Assembly: GCA_902728285.1 (NCBI GenBank)
Contig: CACVBU010001153.1
Coordinates: 798,194-862,193, forward strand
Source: Clytia hemisphaerica
Taxonomy: Eukaryota; Cnidaria; Hydrozoa; Leptothecata; Clytiidae
Direction of reading: 5' to 3'
DNA length: 64,000 nt
Position numbers and translations under genes: made by a program. The notes beneath the pieces were generated by a model. That model had not been told where the DNA came from and made no database searches. It saw nothing but the letters and a program-made list of their open reading frames with translations. Below are positions 23,321 through 34,057 of this stretch, piece after piece. How positions within the stretch are numbered: the first letter of the stretch is position 1; each line of letters opens with the position of its first letter.

Positions 23321-23702
23321 AACAGGCCATTTTTTAAAGAGGGCTGGGACATGTTGAATGTTTAAGTAGTCCAGGCATAAATTAAGTAGTCCAGGAATAA
23401 ATTACGTAATTTACCTAAAAGCAGATGATCAGCCGCGCACTGAGTTTTTATCTGTACAGCTGTTACCTATAGTATTTGCGCGGCAAGCTAGAATGTACCT
23501 AATGATTGCATGTGTACTTTCTAGCTTGCCACACTTGTATGTGTACTTTCTAGCTTGCCGCACTTGCATGTGTACTTTCTGGTACTTTCTAGCTTGTCGC
23601 ACAGACAACAGCCACAGCTGTGCAGATAAAAACTGAAAAAAGCTGATCATCTGAGTCCTACGTCATAAATAATGGTGTCGACTTTGAAAAATGCTCTATT
23701 GG
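23321..23702. mobile_element. Foldback element with internal ~30-bp tandem repeat
   Basis: GATGATCAGC and TTTTTATCTG on the left pair with CAGATAAAAACT and GCTGATCATC on the right. Between the arms, GTGTACTTTCTAGCTTGCCG-type units repeat three to four times. The outer left part (TTTAAAGAGGGC, AAGTAGTCCAGGCATAAATT twice) resembles the foldback at 11195-11376. The exact ends are uncertain. Confidence 0.55.
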
Positions 23703-23978
23703 ACCGATTGAGATGTTGCATTAGGCAGGCATCAAAAAATTGTTCTATTCGAGTCACCCGCCCGCATCATATTTTCCGCTGATTTTCCGGTGCGGAGACG
23801 CAGGAAAAAATCCAAGAAAAGCAATTTGTTCTTTTAAGGTCAGAAGTTAAATTTTGAAAGATAATTTCAGTCAATTAAGTTCTGTGAAATGCATTTGCAA
23901 TTTGACTTATTTCTTTACAATTTTCCTTTTTCAGGGATTGTTTCTGAAATCACCATTGGTTCAAGTACATACAATCGA

Positions 23979-24180
23979 TTTGCACAGCACAAGTTTACTA
24001 ACTTGCACAGCACAAGTTTACTAACTTGCATTACGAGTTTACTAACTTGCATTACGAGTTTACTAACTTGCATTACGAGTTTACTAATTGCATTACGAGT
24101 TTACTAATTGCATTACGAGTTTACTAATTGCATTACGAGTTTACTAATGGCATTACGCGTTAACTGATTACATTACGTGT
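23979..24180 (+). repeat. ~21-bp tandem repeat, about nine units
   Basis: Units of the form TTACTAACTTGCATTACGAG follow one another. Early units carry CACAGCACAAG instead of CATTACGAG, and later units lose one base. This is a minisatellite. It is not CRISPR, since there are no unique spacers. Confidence 0.85.
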
Positions 24181-24335
24181 TTTCAAAGTTTATAAGGATA
24201 AACTCAGATAAACCCTAGCTTTTTACTTAGAAATATTTCAACAATAACAACAACAGTGCCCAGAGTGTTAAAGAAAATATATTAAAGTGTTTACACATTG
24301 TCTCTTTCATTCTTGTTATCTCCCTGGCTTCCTAA

Positions 24336-25022
24336 ATGATAACTATTGAGAATCATCGCATTTCGATCGGCATTTTTAACATGACTAGTCAAATAAATTT
24401 GCGCTCTATATACCGAAACATGAAGATCGGTTCTATGGTGACGAGTCATAGTTTTTCTCGATTTCTGAAACTCTCTCCCTTTATGACTGCTGTCTTTTTC
24501 TGTTACATTTTATTGCTTCAGTCTGGAGATGTTGAATCGAACCCAGGGCCTTTACATATTCGGAAAATAGTGAAAGCTTCAACTCATCAAGGTAATGCGA
24601 TGATTTATGGTCAGACTGCAGGTTCTCAATGTATGTTTATGTCTATTTCGTCGATTGTCTTCTCGAATATAAAAGCTCTGCATTACTGGTCTCAAAATGA
24701 CCTTGATCTCATACTTAAAACCGGAAATGATCTTTACGGAAGTTTTGGATACATCAATGATTATTTAGAACTGACTGATTTACCAGGACAAATTCAGATC
24801 TCAAACAATCTGATTCAATTTGAAAAAACGTCAGTAGTTGTATCTATTATGTCCAAAGAAAGTCAGAATTTCATAGACATTCCAGCTGGTTACAATAGTG
24901 GGATATTTTTGTGTGGCTCAAGTGGCATAGCTTTCATGTTTCACAATTCGTCTTATTATTTATTTGATTCGCATAGTCGCAATAGCACACCGTTATGCAA
25001 ACGTCATAATCATTACTTTTAA
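24336..25022 (+). CDS. Helitron N-terminal protein: 2A peptide and cysteine protease (3' end disrupted)
   Basis: The frame is 228 codons with an ATG start. Residues 50-72 are a hydrophobic stretch (TAVFFCYILLLQ) running directly into SGDVESNPGP, the full 2A consensus DxExNPGP. Translation would be expected to skip between Gly71 and Pro72, releasing a ~71-residue leader. Downstream, GSQCMFMSIS carries a candidate catalytic Cys (99), followed by DLDLILKTGNDLYG and YLFDSHSRN with the Asp-Ser-His motif (211-213). These motifs are typical of the OTU-like / herpesvirus UL36-like (C76) proteases found at the N-terminus of animal Helitron proteins. After SHSRNS the frame enters inserted DNA, adds about 12 unrelated residues and stops. 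The end of the protease domain resumes in the next frame (NNGTSILLVFN). Confidence 0.8.
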   Translation: MITIENHRISIGIFNMTSQINLRSIYRNMKIGSMVTSHSFSRFLKLSPFMTAVFFCYILLLQSGDVESNPGPLHIRKIVKASTHQGNAMIYGQTAGSQCMFMSISSIVFSNIKALHYWSQNDLDLILKTGNDLYGSFGYINDYLELTDLPGQIQISNNLIQFEKTSVVVSIMSKESQNFIDIPAGYNSGIFLCGSSGIAFMFHNSSYYLFDSHSRNSTPLCKRHNHYF

Positions 25023-25205
25023 CACTTGACCGAAAATCAATCCCACAATCCTTTTCGTCTTAATTAAAAAGTCGTGAAAGTCATTACTTTTTCTTTGTAG
25101 TTGAGTGTAATTTGCATGCAGGCGTAGTTAACGCGAAGGGTGATGGGATTGAATTTCGGTCAAACAGAAAAATCAATGTCTATTTTTAGATTCACTGCGG
25201 TATGC
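24987..25205. mobile_element. Inverted-repeat MITE inserted in the Helitron coding region
   Basis: The left end ACACCG with TTGACCGAAAATCAATCCCA mirrors the right end, whose reverse complement is ATACCG with TTGACCGAAATTCAATCCCA. The insertion falls inside the protease-coding frame. Removing it with a 2-bp duplication (GC) restores an open frame across the junction, and a TA duplication is also possible. The ATG and first ~20 codons of the following frame are MITE sequence. Confidence 0.75.
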
Positions 25206-27497
25206 TATTCAGAAGGAATGTGTGGGGGAAATAATGGGACTTCAATCTTACTTGTATTCAACACAAAGTTCGATCTCGAAAACTATTTGAAAGCGTTTCA
25301 TCTCGATCAATTCTCAAATGAGGAAGTTGCGACGGAAGTTCAATATATTAAAGTTATTCTCAGTCAAGATTCAGCTGATAGCCTAAAAACACATTTTCGT
25401 AATTTAGTAGGCCCCTCTAGAAAGCGTGTATTAGATGACAATCGTGCTAGAGTAAACAAATCTCGCTCTAATCGTACTCCTCAAAAAAAGTCAGAACAAA
25501 ATGAAGAGAATCGAATTAAAATGTCCATCTCCCGCTCAAAGCTTACACCAGAACAAAGGGCAGAACACAATGAGAAAAATTGCTTCCAAAAAAAAGCTTC
25601 TCGGTTAAATCAAACTCCAGAAAAAAGGGAAAGCATAGCGGTAAAGAGAAGATTGTTTCGATCTAAACTAAATCCTGAAGAAAGAAAAACTGCACAGAAA
25701 AATCAGCAGAGACGGAGATCTATAACTAAGCGAGCAAGAAATACTAGCAGTCAAACTCGAATAAAAAAATTTAAAAATCAGATACGGCAAGGCCCATTTT
25801 ACATTTGTGTTATATGTAATAGACTCCTTTATAAAGTATCAGTGATCCTTTTCGATGAAAAAAAGTATCAAGGGACCAGCGTTGAAATATTTCTTTTCCG
25901 TGTTGATAGTTTTGATGACAAAGAGTATATTTGCAAAACCTGTCATAAACAGCTAATTAAAAACAAGGTCCCTTGTCAAGCGGTTGCAAATGATCTACAA
26001 GTTACAAATTTGCCAGAAAGGTTTTCAGATATAAGAAGACTAGAAAAGGTCATCATTGCAAAACGTCTGTTGTTTAAAAGAATTACTATAATGAGTAAAG
26101 GACAGGCCCCGAAAATGAAAGGTGCCATTTGCAACGTACCGATAAAAGCAGATGACATTTGCAATATTTTACCCCGTGGAATGGACAATAATGGTGTGGT
26201 TAGAGTCGCTTTAAAAAAGAAAATGACTTTCAAGTCAAATGTTTACTTTGAACCTGTAAGACCACTTTTTGTTAGAGATGTATTGGAATTCCTAAAAAAT
26301 AACAATCCACTGTATGCGGATATTGAAATTAACGTCAACACTATCCCAGATTTTTTGGTTAACTCTGTCAACGAAGATACTCATGATAAAGAGCATAGTG
26401 ACATTTCTTTTGACATTGAAGCTGTACCGCAAAATAATCAAATTAACCTTGAAGAGATTGAAAACCCTTTAGATCGTTTTCGTATACCGGCATCTGAAAC
26501 AGTTTTTGTACCAGAACTTGCGCATCATGTTGTGGACGACTCGAACATTACTATAGCACCAGGAGAAAACAAAGAGCCGTTGCCGATAATATGTGATAAA
26601 GATTGTGAAATGCTTGCTCATCCACATTTATTTCCAACCGGAGTTTTCGGATATAACTATGACCGAGAGGTCAAGCTAAGTCCATGTAGGTATTTTAACC
26701 AGAGATTCCTGAACTATACACAAAAATTTTCTTCTGACACTGACTATATTTTTTATGCCCAGTCTTTATTGCAGCATTTAAATTTGAATAATAGCATTAA
26801 TACAGCTTTGAAAAAAGTTCAAACTGAAGGACTGACAGCCGGTCGCTTATCCCAAAACTTTAAAGAAACTATTTCTCACCTTGTTGCCAATGACTGCGCC
26901 TTTAGTTTTATGAATAACTTAAAAGCTACTCCGGCTTATTGGAAAAGGTTTCTTTACGAAGTGCTTGCGATGGTAAAGCAACTAGGTTTACCGACGTATT
27001 TTATGACATTGTCCTGTGCTGATCTGAGATGGCATGACATAGTTGACGTAATCCAAAAAATGAAGGGAATAGAAATGACTGAAAATCAAATAAACGAACT
27101 AAGTTATATAGAACGAACAAACATTTTACAGTCAAATCCGGTCGCCGTGGCACGTCATTTCCAATATCGAGTCGAATGTTTTTTCAAAGATATATTGAAA
27201 AAAGGAGCACTGGGAGGACAACTAAAGCACTATGCTATAAGAATAGAATTCCAAGGACGTGGTAGTGCACATGCTCACTGTCTCCTATGGGTTGAAAGTG
27301 CTCCTTCACTATGCGAGGAAAATATTGACGAATATAGAAATTATATTGATAATACGGTGAAATGCGACTTGCCAGAAAATAAAAACAGTGAACTTTATAG
27401 TTTGGTCACATCTTATCAAAACCATAGACACTCAAAATCATGTCGCAAGTATAAATTCAATACTTTCTATCTTTTTGCTTGCAACTTGCGAATTTAG
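25140..27497 (+). CDS. Helitron replication initiator (zinc finger, DUF6570-like, HUH), truncated
   Basis: The frame is 785 codons (first ATG at 25143, inside the inserted MITE), and its Helitron homology begins at about 25206. In order it holds the end of the protease (GTSILLVFNTKFDLENYL) and a basic region with repeated LTPEQRAEHNEKN-type blocks (~residues 100-200). A zinc finger follows (CVIC, then CKTCH, ~222-265), then the LPxRFSDIRRLE and KGAICNVPI region typical of Helitron N-termini (~285-345). Last is the Helitron_like_N/Rep domain, with HPHLFPTGVFGY, TYFMTLSCADLRW (~618) and the two-His motif FQGRGSAHAHCLLW (~703). The catalytic Tyr region and the helicase are absent. The frame ends abnormally after HSKSCRKYKF. 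The product would be an endonuclease-type Rep without its motor. Confidence 0.85.
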   Translation: MMGLNFGQTEKSMSIFRFTAVCYSEGMCGGNNGTSILLVFNTKFDLENYLKAFHLDQFSNEEVATEVQYIKVILSQDSADSLKTHFRNLVGPSRKRVLDDNRARVNKSRSNRTPQKKSEQNEENRIKMSISRSKLTPEQRAEHNEKNCFQKKASRLNQTPEKRESIAVKRRLFRSKLNPEERKTAQKNQQRRRSITKRARNTSSQTRIKKFKNQIRQGPFYICVICNRLLYKVSVILFDEKKYQGTSVEIFLFRVDSFDDKEYICKTCHKQLIKNKVPCQAVANDLQVTNLPERFSDIRRLEKVIIAKRLLFKRITIMSKGQAPKMKGAICNVPIKADDICNILPRGMDNNGVVRVALKKKMTFKSNVYFEPVRPLFVRDVLEFLKNNNPLYADIEINVNTIPDFLVNSVNEDTHDKEHSDISFDIEAVPQNNQINLEEIENPLDRFRIPASETVFVPELAHHVVDDSNITIAPGENKEPLPIICDKDCEMLAHPHLFPTGVFGYNYDREVKLSPCRYFNQRFLNYTQKFSSDTDYIFYAQSLLQHLNLNNSINTALKKVQTEGLTAGRLSQNFKETISHLVANDCAFSFMNNLKATPAYWKRFLYEVLAMVKQLGLPTYFMTLSCADLRWHDIVDVIQKMKGIEMTENQINELSYIERTNILQSNPVAVARHFQYRVECFFKDILKKGALGGQLKHYAIRIEFQGRGSAHAHCLLWVESAPSLCEENIDEYRNYIDNTVKCDLPENKNSELYSLVTSYQNHRHSKSCRKYKFNTFYLFACNLRI

Positions 27498-27680
27498 TGA
27501 CCTGCCTCGATCGCTTCGCAACTTTTATACATATACGGCTTGTCATATCAACATGGAATCGTTGATATCTGGACTGTATTTTCTGGTCACTTTGACATAG
27601 CTTCCACCATCGACCATCGACCACTGACCAAGTCTATCCAGTCCTGTCCAGTCTACCAAAAATCAGTCAGTTCTTCATTG

Positions 27681-27945
27681 GGAGAGGATAATTACAAGGT
27701 CTCAAAAGAAGGTTGTCTACTGCTCATTCCGACATCGACTTATAACCTGACTGAAATTCGAGCCGTTACTAGTAGCAACCCTGCGGGGCCCAAGGCGCCG
27801 AGTATGCTTCCGACACAGTGACAAGCCGTTACTAGCAACCCTGACCCTACCTAACTGTTAGTTAATCAATTCCAAATAACAAAACCCCCGGAAAATTTAA
27901 AATGTCGGAATGAGCAATAGACAATAATTATCCTTTTCCTTCTTT
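27681..27945. repeat. Inverted repeat, probably a non-autonomous element
   Basis: GAGGATAATTAC with TGCTCATTCCGACAT on the left pairs with ATGTCGGAATGAGCA and AATTATCCTTTTCC on the right. Between them CCGTTACTAG with AGCAACCCTG occurs twice. It lies just downstream of the truncated Helitron. Confidence 0.6.
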
Positions 27946-28542
27946 TTTCATTGGCGAAGCGAGCGGGTGCGCCCACAAACCGGGTTAATTATCGGATTAC
28001 AGGAGGCGGTACGAATTCGAAATTCATAATGGTGACAGTCAACTTCACACGTGAGGCAGAATGAAGAGAAGAGGCGTCCGATTCTGAATTACAGACAGAA
28101 CAGAAGGTAAATAATTATCAATCATTTTCCAATTCGTAGCCTTGTTAGTGTTTGTGATGAGTTTTTTCAATATAATTTCTTTTTCATGAATTCCATGAGA
28201 AAATTAACATCTAGGTCAAAATTTCAAATTCAGAAAAAACACAAGTTTTCATTTTCTCTTGAATATAAATATGTTGAAGTGTGAGAATCCAGAAAATCTT
28301 TCTTTAAAGTTGATTTTTCACGCTTCTGTGCTGGGGTGAAGCCTTTAATACAAAAAAATACAAAATTGCTTGAAAAAACCAAGAACATTGCCAGAAACTT
28401 TTTTTATCCAAATATGATTGTATCAGTACATAAATCTGTGATAGAATATTGACAACCATTATAGAAAACATATCAATAATCAAAATCTGCTTTGCTTAAC
28501 TCCTATTTGTTTTTTTCTGGCTGTTATGCATGCCTACCCGAC

Positions 28543-29802
28543 TGTCCGTTAGTCACACTGATAAGAAGAAAAGTTCCAATGAAAGGCAAGGGAAGCTGCA
28601 TGTTTCTTTTATTTTTGTCTTAAAAACAGAAGTACTATGACCATAAAATAAGTGCAAAATTTTAGCCCTAAAGGTTGAGTGGGTTAGCTCACAAGAGGCT
28701 CATCAAAAAGTGTCCGTTAGTCCACGAAACTCATTCTACCCGAGATGAAATTTTCATAAGATCACTTTTTCAAAATGGTTGGTTTCTAACACCTTATTGC
28801 AAACAAATTGAGGCTAAACTTACCAAAATGAAGTATTTTTTCACTAAAAGTTGTTTTCTGTTAGTAAAACATGGCAATTGTCCGTTAGTCACGAAATAGA
28901 TTTAAAATTCAGAGTTCGGAGAGTATAATAGACGGCACTCGCTTAAAAAACCATGTATTTTGTTCTTATTAAAGCTATTGTGACTATATTTACCCATTTT
29001 ACCCATAGATATATGTTAAATGGTCAATCTTTTCTTTGTGTGTGCATTTTACATTTTCGTGACTAACGGACTAGTTGTCATAATAGGGAGAATAATCCTT
29101 TTCCAAAGTAAATAAATAAAATACCCTTACCCTATTTGTCTGTCTTTGTCCTGATTCAAACAAAGAAACAATGCATGCAGTGCAAAAAACACCCATAAAA
29201 ACTCAACAGATCTTCATATTTCAAAATTTTCAAATTTTCGGGATCTATGAACTTGACAGGAACGGTACCACACAGAGAAAAATGAGATTTCTTCTATTCT
29301 TTTAGGCTTTTTTCATTCTATTGATATAACATTTCACCCCTAAAGCACCAAATATAGGAATGGTTGGATTGCCTCGTCAGAATCATTAAAAAACCGTTTT
29401 GTCCGTTAGTCACGTTTTTAAATGTCCGTTAGTCACAGCATTTTTTTGCCCAATTTTTGTCATATTTTCTTACTTTGAACAATTTTTTTTCAAAATTAAT
29501 TTTGAAACATAAAATTCAACCTTTCCTCTAGTGAATTTAAGCAAAAAACCCAAACTGTAGCTTTAGGAACAGCACTTTACAGCTGATTGTAAAAGTGTCC
29601 CATTTTAGATGTTAATTTTTGTGTCCGTTAGTCACGGGCCTATTAATTGCAATTTCTGACCAAGTGAAAGTCAAGAGAAAAAGTTTTATATGGTTCTTGA
29701 AACTTTGACCCCCACTGATAGTTACCACACCAAAAGAAGTTTTATTCCTATTTTCAAGCTGGACTTCTAGCCTGCTAAACAGTGGAAATGTCCGTTAGTC
29801 AC
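28543..29802 (+). repeat. Eight interspersed copies of TGTCCGTTAGTCAC
   Basis: Seven copies are on the + strand, at 28543, 28711 (one extra C), 28879, 29400, 29423, 29622 and 29789. One is inverted, at 29059 (last base differs). Several spacings are 167-168 bp (28543 to 28711, 28711 to 28879, 29622 to 29789). The sequence between copies is not obviously repeated. No coding frame is supported here. Confidence 0.75.
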
Positions 29803-29943
29803 ATATGGAATTCATGTTTTGGTAATAATATCTGCTGATTATAAAAAAAATCTTGAAGATGATAATATTTTTTTATATTTCTTCTGAATACAGTATATAT
29901 ACAGACACAGCACAGGGCTGATCACCAGTGTAAGAAGTCACAA

Positions 29944-29998
29944 GTGACGTCACAACGTTAATCTTTAAATCTAAAGAAGAAGATGAAGGAAACACTTG
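29944..29998 (+). promoter_or_regulatory. CRE site and possible short first exon
   Basis: TGACGTCA, a perfect CRE/ATF palindrome, is at 29944-29951. About 30 bp downstream is an ATG at 29983 with a donor (CTTG then GTATGT) 16 nt later. A matching downstream exon was not established. The exon is therefore tentative. Confidence 0.3.
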
Positions 29999-30000
29999 GT

Positions 30001-31821
30001 ATGTATGGACCAGACATAATTATTCTAATTAATCCAACAGTATTTTTAATCGAACTTTATTGTCCAATTAATGTTCCGTTGTCAAACTTTAATCATGGAA
30101 TACTCCAGACCAGCCAACTTGAGATATTCAAACACTCATAGAAGTTAAAGGGCCGATTCGCTCTTTTTCATTAAAATTCAACTCCAGTCAAAATTTAGAT
30201 TTTATGTGAGTGTTTTTTGAATATTTCTTTGAAGCAGTTTGTCAAATCTCTAGGATGTTGCAGACCTGCCAACTTGAGATATTGCACGAGATAACAATTT
30301 TGAAGCGAAATCTATAATGTTTGCCCGGTTTTTCCGATATTGAAAATCAGGAAATTTTTTTCAAAAAAACGTACTAAATTGGGGAAACTTTTTTTTGAAA
30401 ATCAGGAAGATCGAAAAATTGGAAAATCGGGGAAACATTTTCGCAAAATCAGAAAAAAATTTTCCTGAAATTCTGAAAACTGGGGACATGTTTTCCAAAA
30501 AATTGATAAAACTGAAATTTTTCTCAAATTAGCAAAAATGTGTTAGAAATCAAACTCTGCAAAAATTGCATGAGACAGTTTGGAAATGTGCGAGACGCAC
30601 GTCCGATGCATGAGAGTTGCCACCTGTGATGTTGAACGAGCAAGGGCCCTCTTGGGAAAGATTTTCCCTCCAGATATTTTTGTGTTTGAGATTGACAACT
30701 TTTGGATTGCAAATTCTCCTAATGTCTGACTTTTATGGCAGGTAATGCCTCCTTTTCTTTTGTCATAATTTAAATTCAGGATGTTGCCGTTCCTTGGTGG
30801 AGGTCCTATAATTTAACCTGTGTTTGTTCGTTAGCAATTTTTCTTGAGATTGGCTTGTTAGTTTTTTGAGCAAATTTGGTCCAAAAAAAGGCTAAAACAG
30901 GATTTTTGGACTTTGTGAAAAATTGGATCAATTAAAAAAATTGGATTAATAAGCATACACCGATGTTCTTATTAGCCAAATTACTTAAGTTTTAAATGAA
31001 ATTTTGACAAAAGTTGCACAACTCGGGTTACCTAAGGCACTCCCCAATGGCCGTATGAAGCTCCACGCATTAACGTAAATGTTTTTAGGTTCTTTCGAAG
31101 CGTTTCGATATAATAGAAAATGAGATGGGGCATGGTCATATGGTCCCACGTCAGGTCAAATTATGCGTAAACTTTAGGGGCTTATATTTTAGGGAGACCT
31201 CTTTTATACCAAAAGATACCTATATTTTCTTGCTCAGAATTTTCTAGTGATTTTAATGATATAACAGCACCATGACCGCATAATTAGATTAAAAGCTAAA
31301 GTGCACGAAAATAAGAAATCAAATCTGTCTTTGATGAATTTCTATCAAATTTTAGAAATAATTTAGTATCATTGTGATGAGAATTTTTCAGACTGCAAGT
31401 TAGTGTAAAATTTGTTACTGGATACTGAAAGTTTAAAAAAGTAATGGATCAAAAAATGAAAAACATAAAACCACTTTTATAAACACAGCATGTAGAAACC
31501 AGCCCTCTTTGCATGGCGAGCCATTTTTTTCTGAACTTTCTGTAACAACCAAATTAAAGTTTAAACTTCCGGTAATCAAAGAAGCACTTTTTCCAGTCAT
31601 CCCATTTCTCTGGTCCATATAAACTCCTATAACTTTGCTTTCATTATTTTGACTGTCGTTGTGAGATAATTTGACAAAGCAAGTTTTTTAAAGTTACTAC
31701 GAAGGTAGAGCCAATGACTTTCTCCAAACTATTAACATTTTAGTTAAAATTAAAAATTTATTACAACGTGAAATACTCAATCAAATCGACCAAAACACAT
31801 ATTCCAAATTCTATTTTTTAG
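30001..31821. other. Gene-poor stretch
   Basis: AT-rich sequence with degenerate GGGGAAAC / TTTTTCAAAA runs at 30330-30500. No coding region or discrete element could be supported. Confidence 0.35.
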
Positions 31822-31869
31822 CCTGAAAACTCAGCCCCAATCCTCGAGAAGGCAGAATCAGAAGAGCAG
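31822..31869 (+). CDS. Possible 48-nt phase 0-0 internal exon
   Basis: A good acceptor (CTATTTTTTAG) and donor (CAG then GTCAGT) bracket a frame that reads PENSAPILEKAESEEQ with no stop. Neighbouring exons of the same gene were not identified, so this is only a candidate. Confidence 0.3.
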
Positions 31870-32929
31870 GTCAGTGATTTTACTAACAGTATTTTTTACA
31901 AAAATTTGATCCCAAATATGTTGTTGTACACATCATCAAGGTACTCATTCAATGACACTTTTGAAAGAAACTTCAATACAGTAGATGACTACAAGGACAA
32001 TTCATTTCTATGCTGGAAGGACAAATATCTTCTCAAGGAATGAAATTTGACACAAGAATAACACTATTATTGAATGTATTATTCAAATGAATCATTGCAC
32101 TGTTTTACAAGCAAAAGATATGAAAAACTAATAAATCCGATTTTTAACAAAGTCCAAAAAACGCTTTTTTTGGGCCCTAATAAGCTCAAATTTGTTTTCG
32201 AAAATGGGGCTCCGTCAGGCACCGTCACATTTTGGTAATCACCATTTTGCACCTTTGTACCAAAAGTCACAAAATTTCTATGATTAAATTCCGAGAAAAG
32301 TTGGTAACAGACGAACGGTGGCCAAACACAGGTTATTTTATAGGACACCTCCAGGTAGGTCCAAAAATGAAATAAAATATAAAAGTGTTACCCAGAAAGA
32401 GCATTGCATCACAGAGTATAAGAAATTGTGTACTTCTACATTTTAGGCATCCTTACATCCTTGACCTTGCTTGATATTTTTATCTATTTTGTAGCCTGTT
32501 GTAGCGACAGCTTTGTAGCTTGCAATGGAATTCAATAATATTACCGGGAAAAAATTAAAACATTTGATTTTCCTTCTTCAAAACAACAGTTGAGAAAGAA
32601 AAACATTTGATCCTTTTTTCATTCAAAATCCTCAGAGGAATAATAGAGAACTGTCTTTGAAGTCAAGTGTGTTGTCTGGATTTGCATTACTAGCCATCCC
32701 TTCTTGTTTGTTTGGCACAACGTCGAAACACAAAAGTTGAAGTCCTGGGCGGGAAAATAGAACGTTTCAAGGGTTTCCTCGGAGGTTCACGCATGACCAG
32801 AAGTATCAAATCAAAGATTCAACTCGCCGTCGCCATTCTCGTTGTGATTTTGGAAACTCTATTAAGGTCAGATGGCGATGTGATCCGAAAAAGTTGATCT
32901 TTTGGCCATCACAGATTTTTGCTTAAAAA

Positions 32930-33180
32930 TAAGATAAAAAGAAGTTCTTTGTTTGTATTCAACAGATTCAACAGCAACAACTGCAACAGCAACAACGTCA
33001 ACAAATGTAACAGTCAAACAACTCTTTGCAACAACAACATATAATTATATTCTTGAAGTCATTTCTATTCATTATCAAATTTGTAAGTGTAAGTAACAAG
33101 TTCGACAAAGGAATGAGAAGGAGATTTTCGGACCAGCTGCAAGAAGAAACTATAAAAGATCATGAAGAGAAGTAAGATAA
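32930..33180 (+). pseudogene. Decayed inverted copy of exons from the 40-43.6 kb locus
   Basis: TTCTTTGTTTGTATTCAACA then a CAA/CAG run (32950-33004) matches the minus-strand Q-rich exon at 43496-43567, including its upstream intron. GGAGATTTTCGGACCAGCTG at about 33120-33160 matches the minus-strand exon at 40132-40254. Relative to that exon there is a 2-bp deletion and a frameshift to an early stop. It is an inverted, broken duplicate of the right-hand locus. Confidence 0.65.
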
Positions 33181-33543
33181 CCGTATATATTTAACCTTTG
33201 CAAATACCCTCTAATTCAGATTATTTTAGCTTAGCTACTCCTTGAACCCATCTGAAAATTGGCTAGGTGATAATGCTAAAATTTTGTCAAGGCTTATGCA
33301 TTTATCACAGATTTTACCTTAGTGTATTTTTCATAAGATTTTTGAGTTGTGAGTTAACTTGACTATCTCTCGTTCAATTAACAAACTTTGGAATGAAGCC
33401 ATACTATCATAATTAGATATGCATATGATTGTTTTCTTTTGCTGGTTTTATTTACCATTGGGTCAGAAGCTAACTTTCTTGATTTTGGGACTTGCATTGG
33501 ATTGTATTATCTTATTCTCAACTTCAGTTGAGCTAGAATCTGA

Positions 33544-34057
33544 GAATGTCTGTCTGTCTGTCAGTGTGTGTGTGTGTGTCTGTCACCAAAACTTTGGGGC
33601 AGGCTGGAGACTTCAAAAATGGTCCGATTGGGCTGAAATTTTGCACACTGATCCTTGGGCAAATCCCTGGGGTGTTTTTTCCTTTTTTTCAAAATTTTAA
33701 TTTTTGGGGCCTGGGGACGAGTTTTTCGCCAAAACGAGGCTAAAACTTTGGGGCAGGCTGGAGACTTCAAAAATGGTCCGATTTGGCTGAAATTTTGCAC
33801 ACTTGATCCTTGGGCAAATCCCTGGGGGTGTTTTTTTCATTTTTCAAAATTTTTAATTTTCGGGGCCTGGGGACGAGTTTTTCGCCAAAACGAGGCTAAA
33901 ACTTTGGGGCAGGCTTGAGACTTCAAAAATGGTCCGATTGGACTGAAATTTTGCACACTTGATCCTTGGGCAAATCCCTAGGGGTGTTTTTTTCATTTTT
34001 TCAAAGTTTTGATTTTTGGGGCCTGGGGATGAGTTTTTTGCCAAAACGAGGCTAAAA
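33544..34057 (+). repeat. CTGT/GT microsatellite and three ~155-bp tandem repeats
   Basis: TGTCTGTCTGTC and GTGTGTGTGTGT runs lead into three tandem units starting at about 33587, 33745 and 33898. Each has ACTTTGGGGCAGGCTGGAGA, ATCCTTGGGCAAATCCCT and GTTTTTCGCCAAAACGAGGC. A further diverged unit lies at 35085-35260. Open frames reading through these units on both strands are repeat translation, not genes. Confidence 0.9.

Larger units (their letters stand above)
24336..27497 (+). mobile_element. Decayed Helitron (2A, protease, zinc finger, HUH Rep), helicase missing
   Basis: Two open frames read as one ancestral Helitron protein. The first is a 2A peptide plus cysteine protease. The second is a basic repeat region, a zinc finger, the conserved N-terminal domain and the HUH motifs. 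An inverted-repeat insertion at 24987-25205 separates them. The frame ends soon after the HUH domain, and no PIF1-type helicase follows, so the copy is not autonomous. Helitron ends (5' TC, 3' hairpin with CTRR) were not identified. Confidence 0.85.

Noticed and set aside
23979..24180. CRISPR-like direct repeats
   Set aside because: The units are contiguous with no unique spacers, and the setting is animal DNA.
28543..29802. CRISPR-like reading of the 14-bp motif array
   Set aside because: The motif is short, one copy is inverted, the intervals vary widely and there are no cas genes.
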